From Metabacillus indicus LMG 22858 (GTDB lineage: Bacteria > Bacillota > Bacilli > Bacillales > Bacillaceae): 64,000 bases of DNA. Shown piece after piece: positions 58,339 through 64,000 of this stretch. Every line of letters begins with the position of its first letter. The stretch's first letter is position 1. Location: contig NZ_JGVU02000002.1 in the NCBI RefSeq assembly GCF_000708755.2, positions 1,178,001 to 1,242,000 of the forward strand, written 5' to 3'. Below the pieces are notes generated by a model. That model was not told the origin of the DNA, did not search any database, and worked only from the letters and a program-made list of their open reading frames with translations. The position numbers were made by a program, and so were the translations under genes.

Positions 58339-58551
58339 TCAATCTCCTCCGCCGCCACCGCCGCCGCAGTCTCCCCCGCCTGAATCCCCGCCGCCGAAGA
58401 ATCCAGAATCAGAATGGCAGTCTCTGCCATTGTCTGAACTCGTATACGTATAACCAGAGGAGTCCCTGTGCCTGCTCCTTTTTTTGTTATCACCAGCGAT
58501 CCCCATTACTGCCAAAATTCCGACAAATACAACCATTAAGAAAAATCCCAT
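58339..58551 (-). CDS. Small membrane protein with Gly/Cys/Asp-rich tail
   Basis: 70 residues: membrane segment (MGFFLMVVFVGILAVMGIAG), basic stretch NKKRSRHR, Ser/Tyr-rich linker, and a tail FFGGGDSGGGDCGGGGGGGD. ATG at 58551 behind AAGGGGGATTTAAA. Another frame (58299-58493) is open only because of the GGC/GGN-rich DNA. Function unknown. Confidence 0.7.
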   Translation of the reverse strand: MGFFLMVVFVGILAVMGIAGDNKKRSRHRDSSGYTYTSSDNGRDCHSDSGFFGGGDSGGGDCGGGGGGGD

Positions 58552-58617
58552 TTTAAATCCCCCTTTGAATAGCAGCATGTTTTTTGGAAAAAATAACTAA
58601 CAAGGACGGTGAATATC

Positions 58618-58941
58618 ATGAGGAAAACCATTTTGCTTTTGCTGCTTCTCCTTATATACGGTCTGCAGCCGGCTTTGGTTTCACAATCAGCAAATGTTTA
58701 TGCGGAAAAGCATACAGACTGGAAAAACGTAGCGGTGAAAGAAACGAAAAAAAGATATCCGCTCTCACAAGTATTGTTTACCCAAAAAATCTGGGACAAC
58801 ACCAAGAAAAATCAGACGGTCAAACAATACAAGGTGACATTGCGCGAGGGAATGAAAGACATCGGGGTGTTTGTCACCATCTCTTACGATGCAAAAACAG
58901 AAAAAATCAAAAAGATACAGGTTCTGGAAGAAGCGGATTAA
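58618..58941 (+). CDS. yqzG: YqzG-like secreted protein (DUF3889)
   Basis: 107 residues: signal peptide (ILLLLLLLIYGLQPALVSQSANVYA) and a small domain (WKNVAVKETKKRYPLSQVLFTQKIW...FVTISYDAKTEKIKKIQV). Same location as yqzG in B. subtilis. An in-frame GTG at 58609 is an alternative start. Function unknown. Confidence 0.85.
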   Translation: MRKTILLLLLLLIYGLQPALVSQSANVYAEKHTDWKNVAVKETKKRYPLSQVLFTQKIWDNTKKNQTVKQYKVTLREGMKDIGVFVTISYDAKTEKIKKIQVLEEAD

Positions 58942-58956
58942 ACCGGTGTAGAACAC

Positions 58957-58991
58957 GAAAGAAGGTACCTCTCTCCAAGGTACCTTCTTTC
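58957..58991. terminator. Bidirectional terminator between yqzG and yqzE
   Basis: GAAAGAAGGTACCT-CTCTCCA-AGGTACCTTCTTTC, 14-bp perfect stem. Confidence 0.92.
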
Positions 58992-58998
58992 ATTGAAG

Positions 58999-59178
58999 CT
59001 ATTTTCTTCTTTTTAAGAAAAACATAAATGCAAAGGGAAGGATACCGAACCACCTGCTTGCAAACGGCGACTTCTCCGTTTTTCGCATTGTTTTTATTGC
59101 CTTCCGCTCTTCTTTTGGAGTATCCATATATCTGACCAGCTGCTGAGTCATATATTTCACATAATCATTCGTAGACAC
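58999..59178 (-). CDS. yqzE: YqzE family protein
   Basis: 59 residues (STNDYVKYMTQQLVRYMDTPKEERK...SRWFGILPFAFMFFLKRRK), one C-terminal membrane segment. GTG at 59178 lies 8 nt after GAGGTG; a GTG at 59187 is less well placed. Function unknown; linked to the comG region in Bacillus. Confidence 0.88.
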   Translation of the reverse strand: MSTNDYVKYMTQQLVRYMDTPKEERKAIKTMRKTEKSPFASRWFGILPFAFMFFLKRRK

Positions 59179-59203
59179 TGCAAACACACCTCATACGCAC
59201 TTT

Positions 59204-59722
59204 TTAGCTAGTATGCCGCGTTTCCAGCTCTTTTATACGTTCAATCAGTTCATCTGCCAGCTGTTCTATGGTTTTTCCCTCTGTTTTGATTTTTATCGTA
59301 CAGTCCTCATATGCATTTACGCGTGACTCATAGAGCGATGAAAGCTCTTCTTTTGAAGCTTTTGAAGCTAGCGGCCGGTTTTCATCCTGCTGCACACGTT
59401 CAAAAATGACATCAAGATCGGTTTGAAGGAAAATCACAATGCCGCTCTCTTTCATTTTTTCCCTGTTCACTTTGCGCACAGGCAGTCCGCCGCCTGTCGT
59501 TATCACAGCATTTTCGGAAGGCGCACGCTCAATCATCTGTGTTTCTAGTGAACGGAACACCTCTTCCCCGTCTTCTTTAAAGATGTCTTTGATCTGCTTT
59601 CCTGCTGCGTGTTCAATCATTTGATCAGTATCTAATACAGGGCATCCGAGTTTTTCGGCAAGAACCTTGCCTACAGTCGTTTTTCCGGTCCCCATAAATC
59701 CCGTGATAAAAATTGGCTTCAC
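59204..59722 (-). CDS. aroK: Shikimate kinase
   Basis: 172 residues. Walker A GFMGTGKTTVGK, substrate-binding Asp in DTDQMIE, and GGGLPVR. Phosphorylates shikimate. Sits between comGG and yqzE. Confidence 0.95.
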   Translation of the reverse strand: MKPIFITGFMGTGKTTVGKVLAEKLGCPVLDTDQMIEHAAGKQIKDIFKEDGEEVFRSLETQMIERAPSENAVITTGGGLPVRKVNREKMKESGIVIFLQTDLDVIFERVQQDENRPLASKASKEELSSLYESRVNAYEDCTIKIKTEGKTIEQLADELIERIKELETRHTS

Positions 59723-59795
59723 TGCTGTTCACTCCGCTTGTTTTTCAACTACCTTACCACAGAATCAGGATGCAGGGAACTGCTCTGCAGGTAAA

Positions 59796-60170
59796 TCAGT
59801 AGACCGTCCAATCAGTCATTTCTCCGGAATTCAGATTGTACGTATATTTTGCTGATGAAAAATGGCCTGTATTAAGTTTTGCAGCAAGTGATACCAGCAG
59901 TTCGCCTTCACCTTTTTCAGCAGCCGTATAAGTGATGGAACCATCGTCCGTCTTTATTTCATAGTGGTTTACCCCTTCTTGATCAGCAATGGACTGCATC
60001 GAATGCTGAACACCGCAAAGGAGCAGATTCTCAAGAATCATTGAACGTTCTCTCTCGCTGTAAAACTTTTTTTCTGCTGTGAATACTGCTGTCTGGTGAA
60101 GGAGAATCAGCAAGATAAAGAATGCGATCATTGAAACAGACGGCAGGATAAATCCTTTTTCATTTCTCAT
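59796..60170 (-). CDS. comGG: Competence protein ComGG
   Basis: 124 residues from the ATG at 60170 (MRNEKGFILPSVSMIAFFILLIL), a pseudopilin-like N-terminus. The start overlaps the comGF stop (ATGA). Minor component of the DNA-uptake pseudopilus. A longer ORF start (60299) lies within comGF and is rejected. Confidence 0.9.
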   Translation of the reverse strand: MRNEKGFILPSVSMIAFFILLILLHQTAVFTAEKKFYSERERSMILENLLLCGVQHSMQSIADQEGVNHYEIKTDDGSITYTAAEKGEGELLVSLAAKLNTGHFSSAKYTYNLNSGEMTDWTVY

Positions 60171-60706
60171 CCAGACCGCTTCAATCCTAAAAAGCTTCTG
60201 AATGTGCACCTGTAGGTTTTGCCTGAAGTACTGACAACTGTGAGCAGGGCTCCCCCTTCGATTTGGGTGAATTGCATATCCTTCACATGTCTCAAGCAAA
60301 TAATGTGGCCGGTGTTATTCACCTGTCTACGAATCATCGTTCCATACTTTTCAAATTCAATGCTTCTTCCCGTTTTCGAGGTAAATGAAAGCATTTGGTC
60401 CTGGACTTTGAAGCCGGTGCCTTCTCTGAATTCAATGGCTGCCTGCTGCTGAAAGATCTCCCATTCCAGCGGATTTATGTCCCGTTTATCTTCCGACACT
60501 CTGTATAGATGGGGAATAAGCAGAGCTGACGATGCTGTAATCACAGCGAATATACTGAAAGAAAACAGCATATTCAAGAACGTAAAACCGCTATGGTCTG
60601 AAAGAATAGAGGCATTCCGTTTCGAGCTTGCCTTTGTAGCTCCACTCAATGCATGCTTTTTCGAGCTCTCCCGAAGCACTCCAGCTGATATCCTTTCCTT
60701 CTTCAT
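60167..60706 (-). CDS. comGF: Competence protein ComGF
   Basis: The prepilin-like segment HSGFTFLNMLFSFSIFAVIT and the C-terminal domain identify ComGF. The ATG at 60706 has an excellent ribosome site (AAGGAAGGAGAACACA) but lies 116 nt inside comGE and gives an unusually long basic leader of about 39 residues before G-F. Other starts lack ribosome sites. 179 residues with this start. Confidence 0.82.
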   Translation of the reverse strand: MKKERISAGVLRESSKKHALSGATKASSKRNASILSDHSGFTFLNMLFSFSIFAVITASSALLIPHLYRVSEDKRDINPLEWEIFQQQAAIEFREGTGFKVQDQMLSFTSKTGRSIEFEKYGTMIRRQVNNTGHIICLRHVKDMQFTQIEGGALLTVVSTSGKTYRCTFRSFLGLKRSG

Positions 60707-60899
60707 TGTGTTCTCCTTCCTTATACGCGCGCTTTTCAATGATTGACTGCAATTCAGTGACTGCTTCATGTTTAAGGCGCGTTTTTTCCCGTTCCTGACT
60801 GATATACATAGAGGCAGGGATCAAAATCAGCGAAATCATAGACCAGATGCTAAAAGCCATAACCGTCTCAGCCAATGTAGTGCCGCTATCGTTCCTCAA
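60591..60899 (-). CDS. comGE: Competence protein ComGE
   Basis: 102 residues with the pseudopilin signal SGTTLAETVMAFSIWSMISLI. It overlaps comGD by 14 nt and comGF by up to 116 nt. Confidence 0.9.
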   Translation of the reverse strand: MRNDSGTTLAETVMAFSIWSMISLILIPASMYISQEREKTRLKHEAVTELQSIIEKRAYKEGEHNEEGKDISWSASGELEKACIEWSYKGKLETECLYSFRP

Positions 60900-61335
60900 C
60901 GCCCATCCTCCCCATCCCCATGTAAAAAATCATGTTATATCGTTTTTTGCGGTATTGCATGACAATCGTGCCGCTGTCAGAGAGCCTCCCGTCAGGAGTA
61001 AACTGAACTCTCGCTTCCATCGTGGAAGGCGTTAGCAGGATATCCGAATCATACGAAACGGTATAGAGTCTCTTCGGGGATATCCCCCCTTCTGTACCTA
61101 TATACCTGTGGTTAGCAGGGTCAAATAACAGGACGATCGTTTTTTTATTTGAAATGGCGTACTGCTGGGCATATAAAAGATCCTGTTCAAGAGTCTTGAA
61201 GAAAAGCTGAGCAGGCTTTTGACTTTGAAATGGCTGAAGGATGAAAACAGCCGTCCCTGTCATCACAGTAACGATGCTGATTACGATGACGGTTTCCATA
61301 AGCGTGAACCCTTTATTCGGCTGCAGACGCCTCAC
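60886..61335 (-). CDS. comGD: Competence protein ComGD (minor pseudopilin)
   Basis: 149 residues; GTG at 61335 lies 8 nt after GGAGGG. Signal NKGFTLMETVIVISIVTVM is cleaved after Gly by ComC and methylated on Phe. It overlaps comGC by 23 nt. Confidence 0.93.
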   Translation of the reverse strand: MRRLQPNKGFTLMETVIVISIVTVMTGTAVFILQPFQSQKPAQLFFKTLEQDLLYAQQYAISNKKTIVLLFDPANHRYIGTEGGISPKRLYTVSYDSDILLTPSTMEARVQFTPDGRLSDSGTIVMQYRKKRYNMIFYMGMGRMGVEER

Positions 61336-61624
61336 CGACTTTTCCCTCCGAATCAATAGTAAGCGCCGTGCCATTTGGACATGCAGGTGCTTCTTCAAGG
61401 TACCCTGCCGTCACAAGGGCTTCGATCGTCGCAGTCTTTTTCGTTTCAATCTGATAGGCTGAGGCTTGGGCCTGAACCGTATTTTTTAGCCCTTCACATC
61501 CTTTGCTCTGGATGTTTGCGTGATGCTTTGTAATATTGGGAATGGTGATCAAAAGCAGGACGGATATGACAAGAAGGACAATAAGCATTTCAATCAGTGT
61601 AAATCCCTTTTCATTTTTAACCAT
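61313..61624 (-). CDS. comGC: Competence protein ComGC (major pseudopilin)
   Basis: 103 residues. Prepilin motif KNEKGFTLIEMLIVLLVISVL with Glu5, followed by two cysteines (SKGCEGL, APACPNG) that can form the intramolecular disulfide known for ComGC. Confidence 0.96.
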   Translation of the reverse strand: MVKNEKGFTLIEMLIVLLVISVLLLITIPNITKHHANIQSKGCEGLKNTVQAQASAYQIETKKTATIEALVTAGYLEEAPACPNGTALTIDSEGKVGEASAAE

Positions 61625-61642
61625 AATCAGACTCCTTTCCCG

Positions 61643-62683
61643 TTATAAAGCTTCCATCATGTGATACATGGGCATAATCATTGACAGGTACATGATCAGG
61701 ACTGTAATTCCCACGGTGATATAGGCTGCAGGCTGAATCATCAACAGCCATTTCATTGTTTTGTCTTCTAGCCTTTCAAGAACAAACTGGCTGTATGTAT
61801 ACAGCTCTCTTGCAAGCCTTCCATTTGCTTGTCCATGGCCGACGACCTGACTCATTTCCTTTTCGTAAAAACTGTTATGGCTTATGAGGGTTTCAAATCT
61901 CTCCCCCTTTTTTAAATGTTCAATAAACCATTTCGCCTCATCTCTGTAAAACGGAAGAAAATTCTGATGTTCAAAAACCTTGAGAGATTCATAAATCGAT
62001 AAACCGCTTTTCAGGAGATTGCTCAGCTGCAGGGAAAAATAGTAGCTGTTAATGAGAACAATGATTTTTTTCCATACCGGAATTTTCAGCATAAATCTCA
62101 TTTTTCTCTGAGGTTTAAAGGCTCTCAGCCGGACCATGTAATAAACACCGCCAAGCATCAGCAGGACGAGGCTTCCAATCACCGCTGATTTTACTGCTTC
62201 AAACAGGAAAAACAGAAAATGTGTCAAAAAACTGGGTTCAAGGTTCATGGAATGGTAGATCTGCTGAAACTGAGGGGCAATGACAGATTGTGAGAGGTAA
62301 AAGAGAATGCCAATTGTGAAGAAGAGAAAAAGAGGATATTGCATAACCTTCTGCCATTTTTCGCGCTGCACGACTTTTCTGCTGAGCATATCTCCAGCTT
62401 CTTTGAAGGCGGCATCCAGATCCCCGTGCTTCTCGGCAAAATACAAATAGCTTAGAACTTCACGGTGAAAGGATAATTCTTCAAAAGCCGAACGGATCGA
62501 CTGACCTGCAGAGAGCCTTCTCAGACAATGAGCCACATCCCCGCTTTTATCTGCGCGAAGATCAATAGAAGTAAATTTTAACGCTTCATTTAGTGTATAG
62601 CCCTTTTCTAAAAGATTGCTCATCCTCTTCAGAAATTGCGATTGATCCTTAAGGCTCCATCTTTTTTTAGTCTTCATAGGCAT
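61643..62683 (-). CDS. comGB: Competence protein ComGB (platform membrane protein)
   Basis: About 346 residues of the GspF/PilC family; duplicated helical domain with three membrane segments (PLFLFFTIGILFYLSQSVI; IGSLVLLMLGGVYYMV; AYITVGITVLIMYLSMIMPMY). Start ATG 62683 (or 62677), overlapping comGA by 17 nt. Confidence 0.93.
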   Translation of the reverse strand: MPMKTKKRWSLKDQSQFLKRMSNLLEKGYTLNEALKFTSIDLRADKSGDVAHCLRRLSAGQSIRSAFEELSFHREVLSYLYFAEKHGDLDAAFKEAGDMLSRKVVQREKWQKVMQYPLFLFFTIGILFYLSQSVIAPQFQQIYHSMNLEPSFLTHFLFFLFEAVKSAVIGSLVLLMLGGVYYMVRLRAFKPQRKMRFMLKIPVWKKIIVLINSYYFSLQLSNLLKSGLSIYESLKVFEHQNFLPFYRDEAKWFIEHLKKGERFETLISHNSFYEKEMSQVVGHGQANGRLARELYTYSQFVLERLEDKTMKWLLMIQPAAYITVGITVLIMYLSMIMPMYHMMEAL

Positions 62684-63734
62684 ACATCCACTTATGAAGA
62701 GCATAAGACGGCAAGTACCCCAGGGCAATCCCCTTCTTTATCGCATCCTTTAAGGTGGCATAATCACATTCGACCTTTTCCCCGCGTGCTTCTTTTATGG
62801 CAAGTGTAAGGTTTTTCCCGTACAGCATTTCAAAGATTCCAAGTCTCCTGACGTTTCTCATTTTTTTACACTGCGGTGAGCATTCGCCCTCGCAAAATGG
62901 ACATTTGACACCGACAAGCCTCTGAGCAACGACAGCTAGAAAGGTCTGCTCAATTTCAGACAGGCTTACATCAAATTCAAGCATTCTGTAAATCGCGCCT
63001 TTGGCATCTCTTGTATGCATCGTCGACAGAACCAAATGTCCTGTGAGCGCTGCCCTGATTGCAATTTGTGCAGTTTCCCGGTCTCTGATCTCACCGACCA
63101 TTATGATATCCGGGTCGTGCCTGAGTATGGCCTTCAGCCCGACCGCATACGTGATCCCCGCTTTTTCATTAACCTGTACCTGCAGAACCTCGGAGCTTTT
63201 CGTTTCAACCGGATCCTCAAGCGTTATAATGCTGCGGTTAAAATGTTTTTTGGCATAATGAATGAGAGAATAGAGAGTCGTTGTTTTTCCGGAACCGGTT
63301 GGACCCGTAAAAACCATTAAACCGTGGGAATGGTTTAGAAAAGAGAGAAGTTTTTGTGCGGACTGCGGAAAAAGCGACAGCTTGGTGACGGAAGGGATGC
63401 AATCATTCGGGAGAATTCTGATCACTAGACTTTCTTCAAATACGGTAGGAAGAGTGGACATGCGAAGCTGAACATTGATTGCCTCATTTGACAGAGCAAG
63501 TGAACCGTTCTGCGGCCTCCTCCTCTCGCCAATATCCATAGAAGCAAGAAATTTAAAATGGGCGATAATCCTGCCACAGACTTCTTTGCGGATAATCCTT
63601 TTTTCAATGAGATCATCATCAATTCTGTATTGAATAACCGCGTCTGTTTCCCTGGGAACAAAATGAATATCAGAAGCGTTAAGCTCACAAGCTTCTTCAA
63701 CAATTCTTTCACTGAGCAATTCGATGGAATTCAT
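62667..63734 (-). CDS. comGA: Competence traffic ATPase ComGA
   Basis: 355 residues of the GspE/PilB family. Walker A FTGPTGSGKTTTLYSL, Asp box ITLEDPVE, Walker B DPDIIMVGEIRDRET, and a cysteine cluster CPFCEGECSPQC. Powers pseudopilus assembly. ATG behind AGAAAGGAGGAAATC. First gene of the comG operon. Confidence 0.96.
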   Translation of the reverse strand: MNSIELLSERIVEEACELNASDIHFVPRETDAVIQYRIDDDLIEKRIIRKEVCGRIIAHFKFLASMDIGERRRPQNGSLALSNEAINVQLRMSTLPTVFEESLVIRILPNDCIPSVTKLSLFPQSAQKLLSFLNHSHGLMVFTGPTGSGKTTTLYSLIHYAKKHFNRSIITLEDPVETKSSEVLQVQVNEKAGITYAVGLKAILRHDPDIIMVGEIRDRETAQIAIRAALTGHLVLSTMHTRDAKGAIYRMLEFDVSLSEIEQTFLAVVAQRLVGVKCPFCEGECSPQCKKMRNVRRLGIFEMLYGKNLTLAIKEARGEKVECDYATLKDAIKKGIALGYLPSYALHKWMYAYED

Positions 63735-63798
63735 GATTTCCTCCTTTCTGTGCGGCTACTGAAAGACTACCTCATTTAAAGAGAAAGCGCACATACCG

Positions 63799-63853
63799 AA
63801 AAGTCAATTTTCGGGACAAATCAGGAGTTCTATAAGGGCGAAAACCTCATTTT
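63799..63853 (-). promoter_or_regulatory. Two ComK boxes upstream of comGA
   Basis: AAAA-GTCAA-TTTT (63799-63811) and AAAA-CCTCA-TTTT (63841-63853) both fit AAAAN5TTTT exactly and are separated by 29 bp. They lie 65-119 nt upstream of the comGA ATG. Confidence 0.82.
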
Positions 63854-63930
63854 CCCCTTGAAGAAAAACAAAAAATAGAGCGGCAATGAATAATTTTACC
63901 AGTTTTGCCCATACTGTATAAAGTCTTTAA

Positions 63931-64000
63931 TGGGCTATAGCCAAGCGGTAAGGCAACGGACTTTGACTCCGTCATGCGCTGGTTCGAATCCAGCTAGCCC
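63931..64000 (+). tRNA. tRNA-Gln (anticodon TTG), cut by the right edge
   Basis: Cloverleaf: acceptor TGGGCTA/TAGCCC(A), D arm with AGCGGTAAGGC, anticodon stem ACGGA/TCCGT around loop CTTTGAC (anticodon TTG), T arm CTGGTTCGAATCCAG. The last acceptor base and discriminator are outside the window. Confidence 0.93.

Noticed and set aside
58299-58493. 64-aa minus-strand ORF overlapping the Gly/Cys-tail gene
   Set aside because: It has no ribosome site and is open because GGN/GCN repeats avoid stops in two frames; it also runs through the terminator.

Overview
The window is chromosomal DNA from an endospore-forming, naturally competent member of the Bacillaceae. The evidence is spo0A, spoIVB, the complete eight-gene spoIIIA operon, the seven-gene comG operon, sinI/sinR, and gene order that closely follows the yqi-yqh-yqz region of Bacillus subtilis. 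It is not B. subtilis itself: it carries a B12-dependent ribonucleotide reductase (nrdJ), a B12-dependent methylmalonyl-CoA mutase, and no tapA-sipW-tasA operon between sinR and comG. A Metabacillus-like genus is plausible, but I cannot fix the species.

Layout. 1-4.2 kb: methylmalonyl-CoA mutase operon (mutA, mutB, start of meaB) with a predicted CcpA (cre) site. 4.4-6 kb: a small cationic peptide gene, a BmrU-type lipid kinase, then an array of eight 52-bp repeats. 6-16.3 kb: the bkd operon (ptb, bcd, buk, lpdV, bkdAA, bkdAB, bkdB) behind a near-perfect sigma-54 promoter and its activator gene bkdR. Together with mut this forms a branched-chain amino acid catabolic region, since Val and Ile give propionyl-CoA. 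16.5-20.2 kb: yqzF, a glycerophosphodiesterase, a YycC-like peptide, spo0A, spoIVB. 20.3-29.6 kb: recN, ahrC, tlyA/yqxC, dxs, ispA, xseB, xseA, folD, nusB. 29.6-33.1 kb: dispersed repeats around yqhY-accC-accB. 33.1-38.3 kb: spoIIIAA-AH. 38.3-49.5 kb: yqhV, efp, papA, aroQ, yqhR, yqhQ, yqhP, yqhO, mntR, nrdJ (split by a 259-nt group I intron), lipM, yqhL. 49.6-53.8 kb: gcvT-gcvPA-gcvPB behind a tandem glycine riboswitch. 54-57.5 kb: yqhH, yqhG, then sinI-sinR. 57.5-64 kb: small genes, yqzG, yqzE, aroK, comGA-GG, and a tRNA-Gln running off the right edge.

The most interesting item is a c-di-GMP-I (GEMM) riboswitch directly upstream of sinI. Its P1 3' arm overlaps the 5' arm of a 10-bp hairpin that covers the start of the sinI Shine-Dalgarno sequence. 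The predicted logic is that high c-di-GMP frees the ribosome site, SinI is made, SinR is neutralised and biofilm genes are derepressed. Other items are the group I intron inserted in the nrdJ catalytic loop, an ATT start codon for spoIIIAD, BkdR palindromes both at the bkd enhancer and over the bkdR -35 box, a terminator-like hairpin in the dxs leader, and the 52-bp repeat array whose palindromes are interleaved.
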